Positions 16,013-25,356 of a DNA stretch of 43,407 bases are shown piece after piece. Location of the stretch: the NCBI GenBank assembly GCA_903861575.1, contig CAIOUR010000258.1, positions 1 through 43,407 on the forward strand, written 5' to 3'. The position numbers were made by a program, and so were the translations under genes. Positions within the stretch are counted from its first letter, which is position 1; every line of letters begins with the position of its first letter. Origin of the DNA: an uncultured beta proteobacterium. Its GTDB lineage: Bacteria; Pseudomonadota; Gammaproteobacteria; Burkholderiales; Burkholderiaceae_C. Below the pieces are notes generated by a model. The model was not told the origin of the DNA. It did no database searches and saw only the letters and a program-made list of their open reading frames with translations.

Positions 16013-18622
16013 TCACGCGGAAAACTGGAACTCACCGGGTGCACGAATCGGATCCACGGTGACGTGGATACTGTCCTTGGGCATGAACTTGCCCTCCAGT
16101 AGCAGCTTAGACAGCGGGTTTTCGATACGCTGTTGGATAGCCCGCTTCAAAGGACGCGCGCCGTAAACGGGGTCAAAGCCGACCTTAGCGAGCTCAGCAA
16201 CTGCGGCCTCAGAGACGTCCAAGGCCAAATCCATATTCGCGAGGCGCTCAACCAATCCTGCCAATTGAATCTTGGCAATGCTGCCTATATGCGCCGCATC
16301 CAACGCATGGAACACCACGGTCTCATCGATACGATTGAGAAACTCCGGGCGGAAATGGGTCTTCAGCTCATCAAGTACCGCGTCCTTGATGTCTTCGCTG
16401 CTCTTGCCCACCATGCTCTGGATGATGGGGGAGCCAATATTGCTGGTCATCACAATCACGGTATTTTTGAAATCGACCGTGCGACCCTGACCATCGGTCA
16501 GGCGCCCATCATCCAATACCTGCAAAAGTATATTGAACACATCCGGATGTGCCTTTTCAATCTCATCAAGCAGCAGCACGCTGTAAGGGTTACGGCGCAC
16601 AGCCTCGGTTAAGTGGCCGCCTTCTTCATAGCCCACATAACCCGGGGGCGCACCGATCAAACGGGCAACCGAATGCTTCTCCATGAACTCGCTCATATCG
16701 ACGCGAATCAGGTGCTCCTCGCTGTCAAACATGAACCCGGCCAGCGCCTTGCACAGCTCAGTCTTACCCACACCGGTCGGACCCAAAAACAAGAACGAGC
16801 CGGTCGGCCGGTTGGGGTCTGACAGGCCTGAGCGCGCACGCCGGATCGCGTTGGAAACAGCGGCGATGGCCTCGTCTTGACCGACCACGCGCTCATGCAA
16901 CTTAGCCTCCATCACCAGGAGCTTATCGCGCTCACCCTGCATCAACTTGGCCACCGGAATACCGGTGGCACGCGCCACCACTTCGGCAATTTCCTCCGCA
17001 CCAACTTGGGTACGCAGCAACTGGGGAACGGCGCTCCGGCCAGCCTTCGCACCCTGGGCTTTACCGGTCTCTAGGTCTTGCGCCTCCTTGAGGTGCTTCT
17101 CTAAAGCGGGCAACTTTCCGTACTGCAATTCAGCGACTTTGGCCAGGTCACCTTTGCGGGTCAGCGTCTCAATTTGCTGACGCAGGCTATCTATCTCCTG
17201 GCGGATTTGGGCGCTACCTTGGGCGGCGGCCTTCTCGGCTTTCCAGATCTCATCGAGGTCGGCAATCTCTTTTTGCAGGCTGATGATTTCTTCTTGAATC
17301 AACTCAAAGCGTTTTTGGGAAGCTTCATCTTTTTCGCGCTTGACGGCTTCCCGTTCAATTTGCAACTGGATCAGGCGGCGGTCCAGCTTGTCCATCACTT
17401 CGGGTTTGGAGTCCAGCTCAATCTTGATTTTGGCCGCTGCCTCGTCGATCAGATCAATCGCCTTGTCGGGCAAAAAGCGGTCGGTGATGTAGCGGTTGCT
17501 CAATTCCGCCGCAGCCACAATGGCGGGGTCAGTGATGTTCACACCATGGTGCACTTGGTAGCGCTCCTTGAGGCCGCGCAGAATGGCCACTGTGGCTTCC
17601 ACGCTCGGTTCTCCGACCAGGATTTTCTGAAAGCGGCGCTCCAAGGCTGCATCTTTTTCAATGTACTTGCGGTACTCATCCAAGGTGGTCGCACCCACGC
17701 AATGCAACTCGCCGCGCGCCAACGCGGGCTTGAGCATGTTGCCCGCATCCATCGCGCCTTCGGCCTTTCCCGCACCGACCATGGTGTGAAGCTCATCGAT
17801 GAACACAATGGTTTGCCCTTCATCTTGGGCTAGGTCTTTGAGCACGTTTTTCAGGCGCTCTTCGAACTCGCCACGGAACTTGGCACCCGCCAACAGGGAT
17901 GCCATGTCGAGCGAAAGAACCCGTTTGCCCTTTAACGAGTCCGGCACCTCGCCCGCCACGATACGCTGCGCCAAACCCTCAACAATGGCGGTCTTTCCGA
18001 CGCCGGGCTCGCCAATCAGCACCGGGTTGTTCTTGGTACGCCGCTGCAGTACCTGAATGGCACGACGGATTTCGTCATCGCGCCCGATCACCGGGTCGAG
18101 CTTGCCAGCGCGGGCCCGCTCGGTGAGATCGATGCAGTACTTCTTGAGCGATTCACGATGCTCTTCGGCGTCCGCGCTGTCCACATTCTGGCCGCCGCGT
18201 ACAGCGGCAATGGCAGACTCCAGGCTCTTGCGCGTCAAGCCTTGGGCGCGCGCAGCGTTGCCGAAATCTGATTTGCTGTCGGCCAGAGCCAACAAAAAAA
18301 GCTCCCCCGCCACAAATTGGTCACCGCGCTTGATCGCTTCTTTTTCTGCCGCCTGGAGCAGCGAGACCAGATCGCGACCGACCTGTACCTGGTCTTGGCC
18401 ATGGACCTCGGGCAGCTTTTTTAGCGCTCCATCGGCCACGCCCAACAGTCCCGCATGGTTAACGCCAGCACGCTGCAACAAGGCTTTGGGGCCATCGTCT
18501 TGGTGCAGCATGGCGGCGACCACATGGGCAGGCTCGATGAAGGCATGGTCTTTGCCCAGCGCCAGGGTTTGGGCCTCCGACAGGGCTTCTTGGAATTTGG
18601 TGGTCAGCTTGTCAATTCGCAT
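16013..18622 (-). CDS. clpB: ATP-dependent disaggregase ClpB
   Basis: 869 residues, the normal ClpB length. It has an N-terminal Clp-N domain (residues 1-145) and a first AAA+ module with Walker [19 protein letters not shown] near residue 205 and Walker B VFIDELH. The long coiled-coil middle domain (about 400-525) distinguishes ClpB from ClpA/ClpC. The second AAA+ module carries [15 protein letters not shown] near residue 605, and a C-terminal oligomerisation domain follows. It works as a hexamer with DnaK to pull proteins out of aggregates. A near-consensus heat-shock promoter lies 22-50 bases upstream, which fits the role. It is probably transcribed alone, although the moaE stop is only 71 bases upstream. 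Confidence 0.98.
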   Translation of the reverse strand: MRIDKLTTKFQEALSEAQTLALGKDHAFIEPAHVVAAMLHQDDGPKALLQRAGVNHAGLLGVADGALKKLPEVHGQDQVQVGRDLVSLLQAAEKEAIKRGDQFVAGELFLLALADSKSDFGNAARAQGLTRKSLESAIAAVRGGQNVDSADAEEHRESLKKYCIDLTERARAGKLDPVIGRDDEIRRAIQVLQRRTKNNPVLIGEPGVGKTAIVEGLAQRIVAGEVPDSLKGKRVLSLDMASLLAGAKFRGEFEERLKNVLKDLAQDEGQTIVFIDELHTMVGAGKAEGAMDAGNMLKPALARGELHCVGATTLDEYRKYIEKDAALERRFQKILVGEPSVEATVAILRGLKERYQVHHGVNITDPAIVAAAELSNRYITDRFLPDKAIDLIDEAAAKIKIELDSKPEVMDKLDRRLIQLQIEREAVKREKDEASQKRFELIQEEIISLQKEIADLDEIWKAEKAAAQGSAQIRQEIDSLRQQIETLTRKGDLAKVAELQYGKLPALEKHLKEAQDLETGKAQGAKAGRSAVPQLLRTQVGAEEIAEVVARATGIPVAKLMQGERDKLLVMEAKLHERVVGQDEAIAAVSNAIRRARSGLSDPNRPTGSFLFLGPTGVGKTELCKALAGFMFDSEEHLIRVDMSEFMEKHSVARLIGAPPGYVGYEEGGHLTEAVRRNPYSVLLLDEIEKAHPDVFNILLQVLDDGRLTDGQGRTVDFKNTVIVMTSNIGSPIIQSMVGKSSEDIKDAVLDELKTHFRPEFLNRIDETVVFHALDAAHIGSIAKIQLAGLVERLANMDLALDVSEAAVAELAKVGFDPVYGARPLKRAIQQRIENPLSKLLLEGKFMPKDSIHVTVDPIRAPGEFQFSA

Positions 18623-18643
18623 TCGATTCTCCGGTTCCCCTGC

Positions 18644-18672
18644 ACGTGGGGCGATGTCCGGACAATTTCAAG
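18644..18672 (-). promoter_or_regulatory. Sigma-32 heat-shock promoter of clpB
   Basis: Minus strand: -35 CTTGAAA (18672-18666), a 14-base spacer, and -10 CCCCACGT (18651-18644). This closely matches the sigma-32 consensus CTTGAAA / CCCCATNT. It sits between the moaE stop and the clpB ATG and explains how clpB escapes control by the upstream biosynthetic operon. Confidence 0.88.
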
Positions 18673-18693
18673 CCCGTCGGGAAAATTGCGACC

Positions 18694-19182
18694 TCAGGCT
18701 GCGTTTTCAGCCCGGATACCCCAGCGCGCCAGCGCCGCGTCGTCCGATACACGGGCGTCCACCCAGTGTGCGCCTTGCGCGGTTTGCTCCTTCTTCCAAA
18801 ATGGCGCCTGGGTCTTGAGATAGTCCATGATGAACTCACAGGCTTGGAAGCTCTCACCCCGGTGCGCCGAGGTCACGGCCACCAGGACGATTTGCTCCAA
18901 GGGTTGCATCAACCCGATGCGATGGATGACGCGCGCATCCAGGATGTCGAAGCGGGCGTGTGCGGCGTCGATCATGGCCTCAATAGCGCGCTCGGTCATA
19001 CCGGGGTAGTGCTCCAATTCGAGAGATTGGATGTCGCCTGGACCACCCGCATTGCGGTCACGCACCGTACCCACAAAGGTGCAGACCGCACCCACCCGCA
19101 TATCCCCAGCGCGCAGGGCCGCCAATTCCACCCCCAGGTCAAAGTCCTGGGTTTGGATGCGCACGCGTGCTGTGTCCGCCAC
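18694..19182 (-). CDS. moaE: Molybdopterin synthase catalytic subunit MoaE
   Basis: 162 residues. It shows the MoaE core: GAVCTFVGTVRDRNAG near residue 33, LELEHYPGMTERAI, the helix before HRIGLMQPLEQIVLVAVTSAHR, and the lysine-containing active-site segment KTQAPFWKKEQT near residue 125. With MoaD it adds two sulfurs to precursor Z (cPMP) to form molybdopterin in the cytoplasm. It starts 5 bases after moaD, so the two subunits are translated together. The tail after WVDARV is normal in length. Confidence 0.96.
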   Translation of the reverse strand: MADTARVRIQTQDFDLGVELAALRAGDMRVGAVCTFVGTVRDRNAGGPGDIQSLELEHYPGMTERAIEAMIDAAHARFDILDARVIHRIGLMQPLEQIVLVAVTSAHRGESFQACEFIMDYLKTQAPFWKKEQTAQGAHWVDARVSDDAALARWGIRAENAA

Positions 19183-19187
19183 AGGCT

Positions 19188-19439
19188 TCAGCCCCCCGTT
19201 ACAGGCGGAAAGAATGCCACCTCGGAGCCTTCCGCCAATGGAGAGGCCTCATCGGCCATCACCTGGTTTAGCGCCATGCGCAAGGCGCGTCCGGGGGCCA
19301 AGGCTTCGGCATATGCGCCACCGCGAGCCAACAACTCCAAGCGCAGCTGCGCCAGCGTGGTTGCGCCCGTCTCGCACTCTTCGCCACCATGCCCAATCGC
19401 CTCCCGAATAGAGGCGAAATACTTGATCTGCACCTTCAC
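19188..19439 (-). CDS. moaD: Molybdopterin synthase sulfur carrier subunit MoaD
   Basis: 83 residues with a ubiquitin-like beta-grasp fold (MKVQIKYFASIREAIG at the start, EVAFFPPVTGG at the end). The terminal Gly-Gly is the functional hallmark: it is adenylated by MoeB and converted to a thiocarboxylate that donates sulfur within the MoaD-MoaE complex. Its ATG overlaps the moeA stop by four bases (ATGA), so translation is coupled. Confidence 0.96.
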   Translation of the reverse strand: MKVQIKYFASIREAIGHGGEECETGATTLAQLRLELLARGGAYAEALAPGRALRMALNQVMADEASPLAEGSEVAFFPPVTGG

Positions 19440-20677
19440 GTCAGCAACTCCGAAAAACTCACATATGACACCAAGTCACCCTGAGCGATCACCTGCCCGG
19501 GCGGCAAGTTAACCAGCCCGTCGCCCCATACCAGCGAGGTCAAGACGCCCGAACTTTGGTTGGGGAACAGATCCAATCCGCCACGGGCGTTGCGGCGGAC
19601 CCGCAAAAATTCCTGCCGCTTATCTGGACGACCCCAATCGAAGTCCGCCCGCGTTGGCACCCCGTGCAAGCCGCTATCGACCGCACCCTGCAGCTTGATC
19701 AACAGCGGACGCACCAACAACAAAAAAGTCACAAAACTGGAAACCGGGTTGCCCGGTAAGCCCACAAAATGTGCCTGCCCGATCCGGCCGTGAGCAAAAG
19801 GCTTACCCGGTTTGATCGCGATTTGCCATAAGTCCAGGCTACCGAGTTGCTGCACAGCAGGTTTGATGTGGTCTTCCTCGCCCACCGACACGCCGCCGCT
19901 GGTCACGATCACATCGTGGGTACGCGCTGCCGTGGCCAGCGCCTCAACCGTCGCAGCGCGTTGGTCCGGCACGATGCCCAGATCCGTCACCTGACAACCC
20001 AGCCGCCGCAACAACGCCACCAGGAAAAACCGGTTGGAGTTGTAGATTGCGCCGGGCGGCATGTCCTCTGGCGCGCAAGCACCCGGCATCACCAACTCGT
20101 CACCGGTGGAAAACAAAGCGACGCGCGGACGCCGCATAACCCGCAGCGTATCCATGCCCACCCCTGCCGCCTGCCCCAGCTCGGCAGGCCCCAATCGGAT
20201 TCCACGCGCCAGCACCACAGCACCACGCGATACGTCTTCCCCGGCGCGGCGAATCCATTGGCCGGCGTGCGCTACGGCATTTACACGTACCTGCGGCAAG
20301 CCACCCTCGCCGGTCTCCAGAACCGTGCAATCTTCCTGCATCACAACCGCGTCGGCACCGGGTGGCAGTGGCGCGCCAGTGAAGATGCGCGCCAGCGTGC
20401 CAGCTTCCAAAGGCTGCGCGGCCATACCGGCTGCGATGCGCTGGCTTTGAGACAGCACCGTGCCCGCCTGCGCCACATCGGCGCAGCGCAGTGCGTAACC
20501 GTCCATGGAACTGTTGTCCTGCGGCGGCACGTGCAAGGCGGAAATCACATCTTGTGCGAGTACGCGGCCATCGGCATCCAGGGTCGCCACACTTTCGACG
20601 GCGTCCAGCGGAACGACCGCCGCCAGCAGCTGTGCCAGTGCCTCGTCAAGTGGTTTGAGCGGCGCGCGCGCGGTCAT
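19436..20677 (-). CDS. moeA: Molybdopterin molybdenumtransferase MoeA
   Basis: About 413 residues, the family length. It shows the MoeA domain III nucleotide/molybdopterin fold (PRVALFSTGDELV near residue 185, then VTSGGVSVGEEDH near residue 260), the substrate segment DNSSMDGYALR near residue 55, and GLPGNPVSSFVTF. It inserts molybdate into adenylylated molybdopterin. The track uses a TTG at 20716 inside thrC; the ATG at 20677, 16 bases after the thrC stop, gives the expected N-terminus. It follows hom-thrC in the same direction and overlaps moaD. Confidence 0.95.
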   Translation of the reverse strand: MTARAPLKPLDEALAQLLAAVVPLDAVESVATLDADGRVLAQDVISALHVPPQDNSSMDGYALRCADVAQAGTVLSQSQRIAAGMAAQPLEAGTLARIFTGAPLPPGADAVVMQEDCTVLETGEGGLPQVRVNAVAHAGQWIRRAGEDVSRGAVVLARGIRLGPAELGQAAGVGMDTLRVMRRPRVALFSTGDELVMPGACAPEDMPPGAIYNSNRFFLVALLRRLGCQVTDLGIVPDQRAATVEALATAARTHDVIVTSGGVSVGEEDHIKPAVQQLGSLDLWQIAIKPGKPFAHGRIGQAHFVGLPGNPVSSFVTFLLLVRPLLIKLQGAVDSGLHGVPTRADFDWGRPDKRQEFLRVRRNARGGLDLFPNQSSGVLTSLVWGDGLVNLPPGQVIAQGDLVSYVSFSELLT

Positions 20678-20693
20678 GGGGTCCCGGTGGGCT

Positions 20694-22133
20694 TCAGGTG
20701 TCGCAGGTGCTGGCAATCAGCGCTTTGACTGCCGCGAGATCGGCGTCCATATGGAGCACACGCTTGGGCAGCGCCTCAATCCCCACAAAGCGTGGAGGCC
20801 GGTCGGGCTCACGCCCTAAGGCTTCCACAATCGTGGCGGCAAATTTGATGGGCAAGGCCGTTTCCAGCACCAGCATGGGAACGCCAGCGGTGCGTTGCTC
20901 CTGGGCCACTTTCAAACCGTCAGCGGTATGGGTGTCTATCACCACGCCATAGCGCGCGGCGCAATCGCGAATGGTTACTAGCCGCTGCACGTGGGTGCTC
21001 TTACCGCTAGAAAAACCAAAGCGCGAGGCAGCCTGCGCAAAGGCCGGATCCCCACTCAACTCAAAGCGCCCGGCGCTGGCAATGGCGTCGCCGAAAAGAG
21101 CCTTGGTGCGGGCTCCATCACGCCCCAGCAAATCGAAGACAAAACGTTCGAAGTTACTGGCCTTAGAAATATCCATAGACGGGCTGGAAGTTTCGTGGGT
21201 GTCAGCCGTGCCACGCACGCGGTACACGCCGGTGCGGAAAAACTCGTCGAGCACGTCGTTTTCATTGGTGGCAACGATCAACTTCTCAATTGGTAACCCC
21301 ATCATGCGGGCGACATGGCCCGCGCACACATTGCCGAAATTCCCGCTGGGCACACAAAAGCTCACGTGCTGGCTGTTGTCAGTCGTAGCTTGCAAATAGC
21401 CGGCGAAGTAGTACACCACCTGCGCCATCAGGCGCGCCCAATTGATGGAATTCACGGTGCCGATACGGTAGCGCCGCTTGAACTCCAAATCCCCGGACAC
21501 GGCTTTAACGAGGTCCTGGCAATCGTCAAACACGCCACGGATCGCGATGTTGATGATGTTGTCATCCATTAAGCTGAACATCTGCGCCTGCTGAAACGGG
21601 CTCATGCGGCCTTGCGGGCTGGTCATAAAGACACGCACGCCCTTTTTGCCCCGCATGGCGTACTCGGCGGCGCTGCCGGTGTCGCCGCTGGTGGCGCCAA
21701 AAATGTTCAGCTCCTCCCCCTGGCGCGCCAGGTGGTATTCGAACAAATTGCCCAGCAGTTGCATGGCCATGTCTTTGAAGGCCAGCGTCGGGCCGTTAGA
21801 CAAGCCCAGCAAGTACAAGCCTTCTTCCAAGCGGGTCAGTGGCGTGATCTGTGGCGTACCGAAAACCGCCGGTGTGTAAGTTTTGCGGCACAGCGCGCGA
21901 AGATCATCCGCCGGAATGTCGTCGACATACAGCGACACAATCTCAAACGCCAAATCGGCGTAGTCCAAACCACGCCAGCGATTCAATGTCTCGCCGTCAA
22001 CCTGCGGGTAGCTTTCGGGCAGGTACAAGCCCCCATCAGGGGCCAGGCCCTCTAAAAGAATGTCACAAAACCGCCGTCCGGCAGGCGCACTTTGTCCGGC
22101 GGTAGCCGTAGCGCGGGTCGAGAAATACAACAT
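20694..22133 (-). CDS. thrC: Threonine synthase
   Basis: 479 residues, matching the longer proteobacterial form. The PLP-lysine is in PTLAFKDMAMQLLGNL near residue 120. Phosphate- and PLP-binding segments include GATSGDTGSAAEYAMRGK and FCVPSGNFGNVCAGHVARMMG. It converts O-phosphohomoserine to threonine. It lies 7 bases after hom. The kinase thrB is not in this cluster and must be elsewhere. The C-terminal part (PPRFVGIEALPKRVLHMDAD) is intact. Confidence 0.97.
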   Translation of the reverse strand: MLYFSTRATATAGQSAPAGRRFCDILLEGLAPDGGLYLPESYPQVDGETLNRWRGLDYADLAFEIVSLYVDDIPADDLRALCRKTYTPAVFGTPQITPLTRLEEGLYLLGLSNGPTLAFKDMAMQLLGNLFEYHLARQGEELNIFGATSGDTGSAAEYAMRGKKGVRVFMTSPQGRMSPFQQAQMFSLMDDNIINIAIRGVFDDCQDLVKAVSGDLEFKRRYRIGTVNSINWARLMAQVVYYFAGYLQATTDNSQHVSFCVPSGNFGNVCAGHVARMMGLPIEKLIVATNENDVLDEFFRTGVYRVRGTADTHETSSPSMDISKASNFERFVFDLLGRDGARTKALFGDAIASAGRFELSGDPAFAQAASRFGFSSGKSTHVQRLVTIRDCAARYGVVIDTHTADGLKVAQEQRTAGVPMLVLETALPIKFAATIVEALGREPDRPPRFVGIEALPKRVLHMDADLAAVKALIASTCDT

Positions 22134-22140
22134 AAGTAAA

Positions 22141-23481
22141 TCAGGCTAACTCTTCTTTGCGGATACGCACGATCTTTTGCAAGACCGTGGGCAAGGACTG
22201 CATACGCGAAAGCGCCGTATCCATTCGGGACTCCAAACAGTCATGGGTGAGGATGATCAGGTCCGTCTGGGCGGCGTTGTCACTGTCGATTTCATCTGCC
22301 TCGCGCTGGATAACGGCATCAATACTGATGTCGCATTCGGCCAGGATGCCGGCGACCTTCGCCAGTACCCCCGCCTGATCGGCCACCCGTAACCGCACGT
22401 AATAGCTGGTGACTACCCCGCTCATTGGCAGCACCGGCTCGGAGCTCATGGCGTCGGGCTGGAACGCCAAGTGGGGAACGCGCTGCGCGGCGTCGGCGGT
22501 GTGCAGTCGCACTACGTCGACCAGATCGGCAATTACGGCCGAGGCGGTTTGCTCGGACCCCGCACCCGCACCGTAGTACATCGTGATGCCAGCCGCGTCG
22601 CTCTTGACCATGATGCCGTTCATGGAGCCTTCCACATTAGCCAGCAGACGCTTCGATGGAATGAGGGTGGGGTGAACACGCAGCTCAATACCTTGGCCGG
22701 TACGCTTGGCAATGCCGAGCAGCTTGATCCGGTAGCCCATCTGAAAGGCGTAGGCAATATCTGCCGCCGCGAGCTGCGTGATGCCCTCTACATGGTCGGG
22801 CTTGAACTGAATCGGAATACCGAAAGCCACCGAGGCCAAGATGGTGGCCTTGTGTGCGGCATCAAAGCCTTCGATATCAAATGTTGGATCGGCTTCTGCA
22901 TAACCCAGCGCCTGGGCCTGCGCCAGCACCGAATCAAAGCCTAAGCCTTTGTCACGCATCTCGCTCAAAATGAAGTTGGTGGTGCCGTTGATGATGCCCG
23001 CGACCCACTCAATGCGGTTGCCAGATAGCCCCTCGCGCAAAGCCTTGATGATGGGGATGCTCACCGCCACGGCGCCTTCAAATGCCACCATCACGCCATG
23101 TTTTTGCGCCGCCTCAAAAACCTCGTTCCCGTGTTCCGCCAGCAAGGCTTTGTTGGCAGTCACCACATGCTTGCCGTTGGAGATGGCGCGCATTACCAAC
23201 TCTTTTGCCAGCGTAGTGCCACCAATGACTTCGACCACAATTTCCACATCCGGGTGGTCAACCACCTCCATGGGATCCCCGGTAAGAAGAGTGCTTTGTC
23301 CGACAACGCCGCGTGCGCGCGCAAGATCGCGTGCCGCGACGATACAAATCTCAATACCCCGACCGGCGCGGCGTTTGATCTCTTCCTGGTTGCGCTGTAA
23401 CACCCGGAACGTGCCGCTGCCAACGGTACCAATACCCAAAAGACCCACCTGTATGGGTTTCAATGAAAGCTTGTCTGACAT
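22141..23481 (-). CDS. hom: Homoserine dehydrogenase
   Basis: 446 residues. It has an N-terminal NAD(P)-binding fold (VGLLGIGTVGSGTFRVL near residue 12), a catalytic domain with VAGIINGTTNFILSEM near residue 165 and ALGYAEADPTFDIEGFDAAHK near 205, and a C-terminal ACT domain (YYVRLRVADQAGVLAKVAGI near 350) that usually senses threonine. It reduces aspartate semialdehyde to homoserine, the branch point to threonine and methionine. It begins 8 bases after the aminotransferase gene and is followed by thrC, a common betaproteobacterial order. Confidence 0.97.
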   Translation of the reverse strand: MSDKLSLKPIQVGLLGIGTVGSGTFRVLQRNQEEIKRRAGRGIEICIVAARDLARARGVVGQSTLLTGDPMEVVDHPDVEIVVEVIGGTTLAKELVMRAISNGKHVVTANKALLAEHGNEVFEAAQKHGVMVAFEGAVAVSIPIIKALREGLSGNRIEWVAGIINGTTNFILSEMRDKGLGFDSVLAQAQALGYAEADPTFDIEGFDAAHKATILASVAFGIPIQFKPDHVEGITQLAAADIAYAFQMGYRIKLLGIAKRTGQGIELRVHPTLIPSKRLLANVEGSMNGIMVKSDAAGITMYYGAGAGSEQTASAVIADLVDVVRLHTADAAQRVPHLAFQPDAMSSEPVLPMSGVVTSYYVRLRVADQAGVLAKVAGILAECDISIDAVIQREADEIDSDNAAQTDLIILTHDCLESRMDTALSRMQSLPTVLQKIVRIRKEELA

Positions 23482-23489
23482 GGTCGAAT

Positions 23490-24722
23490 TTATGCGGCTT
23501 GTGCGTGGGTTTGTCGGTAATTGGAGAGAAATCGGGCAATACGCCCGATGGCCTCCCTCAAATCATCTTCATGGGGCAAAAAGACAATACGGAAATGATC
23601 GGGCGCAGCCCAGTTGAAGCCGGTACCCTGAACCAGCATGACGCGGGTTTCGTTGAGTAAATCTAGAAAAAACTCACGATCATCCGCAATAGGGTAAACC
23701 GCCGGGTCGAGCCTCGCAAACATATACAAAGCCGCGACAGGCTTCACACAACTCACCCCCGGAATCGCAGTGATTAATTCGTACGCAAGATCCCGCTGAC
23801 GTCGTAGACGCCCACCTTCGCACACCAGATCGTCAATACTTTGGTAACCACCCAGAGCGGTTTGTACCGCGTACTGACCGGGCACATTGGGGCAAAGGCG
23901 CATATTCGAAAGCATATTCAAACCCTCGATGTAATCCCTGGCGTTGCGTTTGTCGCCCGAGACCACCATCCAACCTGCGCGGTAACCGCAAGAGCGGTAG
24001 CTCTTGGACAATGAGTTGAAGGTCAGGGTCAGCACATCCGTGCTCAACGATGCAATGGCGGTGTGGCGCACACCGTCGTACAACACCTTGTCGTATACCT
24101 CGTCAGCGAAGATGACCAGACCATGTTGACGGGCCATGTTCACAATGGCCTGTAGCGTCGCATCGGTATAAAGCGCGCCTGTGGGGTTGTTGGGATTGAT
24201 CACCACAATCCCTTTGGTGCGCGGCGTAATTTTGGCACGCATGTCATCCAAGTCAGGCGCCCAGTCGCGGGATTCGTCGCAAAGGTAATGCACCGGCTTA
24301 CCACCTGAGAGACTGGCCGCAGCCGTCCACAGAGGGTAGTCTGGCGCTGGCAATAAAAGCTCGTCGCCATCGTCAAGCAAAGCGTTTGTCGCCATGACAA
24401 TCAGTTCACTCGCCCCATTTCCCAGATAGATATCGTCCAAGGTGACGCCGTGAATATGCTGCTTCTGGGTCTCATGCATCACCGCTTTGCGGGCTGCAAA
24501 AATACCCTTACTGTCGGAATATCCGGATGCGTTGGACAAATTACGAACCATGTCCTGCTGGATTTCTTCGGGTGCATCGAAGCCAAACACCGCCAGATTA
24601 CCGATATTGAGCTTGATGATTTTTTGCCCTTCTTCTTCCATCTGACGGGCACGGTCCATGATGGGGCCGCGTATGTCGTAGCACACATTGGCCAGCTTGG
24701 CGGATTTAAGAACGGGTTTCAA
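23490..24722 (-). CDS. alaA: AlaA-like PLP-dependent aminotransferase (class I), TTG start
   Basis: The track begins at 24851, but the added N-terminus is unlike the family. A TTG at 24722, five bases after a strong AAGGAGG, gives the standard opening KPVLKSAKLANVCYDIRGPI and a 410-residue protein, the usual length. Class I/II fold: PLP-contact segment YLGNGASELIVMATNALLDD, NPNNPTGALYT for substrate and cofactor, and the Schiff-base lysine in SLSKSYRSCGYRAGW near residue 240. Members close to this make alanine from pyruvate and glutamate. Placement before hom-thrC is common in Burkholderiales. The exact amino acid specificity is inferred from family resemblance only. Confidence 0.85.
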   Translation of the reverse strand: MKPVLKSAKLANVCYDIRGPIMDRARQMEEEGQKIIKLNIGNLAVFGFDAPEEIQQDMVRNLSNASGYSDSKGIFAARKAVMHETQKQHIHGVTLDDIYLGNGASELIVMATNALLDDGDELLLPAPDYPLWTAAASLSGGKPVHYLCDESRDWAPDLDDMRAKITPRTKGIVVINPNNPTGALYTDATLQAIVNMARQHGLVIFADEVYDKVLYDGVRHTAIASLSTDVLTLTFNSLSKSYRSCGYRAGWMVVSGDKRNARDYIEGLNMLSNMRLCPNVPGQYAVQTALGGYQSIDDLVCEGGRLRRQRDLAYELITAIPGVSCVKPVAALYMFARLDPAVYPIADDREFFLDLLNETRVMLVQGTGFNWAAPDHFRIVFLPHEDDLREAIGRIARFLSNYRQTHAQAA

Positions 24723-24826
24723 GGTCCCTCCTTGGGCGGGGAGCATGTTGGCTACCAGATTAGTGAAGCCGATAATTGGAACACAATCGACGTTCAATGG
24801 CATAACGCAAGCAGACTGGCTCAACC

Positions 24827-25192
24827 ATGAAGTTTCAAGCAGATGCCGCACGCGGCAACGCCGTAACCGGCTACGGTGCAGGTTGGGTAGCGGTAAACGG
24901 CCGACGCCTCGAACACAGTGTCGTCATCGGACCTGACGTTCTGGTCAATTGGGAATGCCCAGTTTTTTCGGCGTTAAGCTCGGGGCACTTCGACCTGCTG
25001 GGCGAGTTCGCCCCAGAGCTGGTCATTTTTGGCAGTGGATCTACACTGCAGTTTCCCGCTCCTCAATTACTTACAAGCCTGTATTCGCAACGTATTGGGT
25101 TGGAGACGATGGACACGCAAGCGGCGTGCAGAACCTATAACTTTCTGCTTGGCGAGGGGCGGCGAGCCATTGCGGCGCTATTGATTGGGTAA
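24827..25192 (+). CDS. Mth938-like (DUF498) domain protein
   Basis: 121 residues, a compact single-domain protein of the Mth938/NDUFAF3-like fold, recognised by WVAVNGRRLEHSVVIGPDVL and the end-of-domain pattern ELVIFGSGSTLQFPAPQLL, then MDTQAACRTYNFLLGEGR. Mitochondrial relatives help assemble respiratory complex I; the bacterial role is not known. The ATG at 24827 is divergent from the aminotransferase gene, with about 100 bases between their starts. It is followed on the same strand by a peroxiredoxin gene 164 bases on. Confidence 0.8.
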   Translation: MKFQADAARGNAVTGYGAGWVAVNGRRLEHSVVIGPDVLVNWECPVFSALSSGHFDLLGEFAPELVIFGSGSTLQFPAPQLLTSLYSQRIGLETMDTQAACRTYNFLLGEGRRAIAALLIG

Positions 25193-25356
25193 TCCTCGCG
25201 TAAAGGCCATGACCAAAGTCGGCTGCGGCGGCAAGGCCCGTCACTTGATTTGCGGTTAAAATAAGAGGCTTCGGACGGGTCGCGCCGCAGGCTAGCATCT
25301 GCCGGTTACCCGTTCACACCTCCTGACGCATCCAGCACGCGAGACTGAATATTCCT

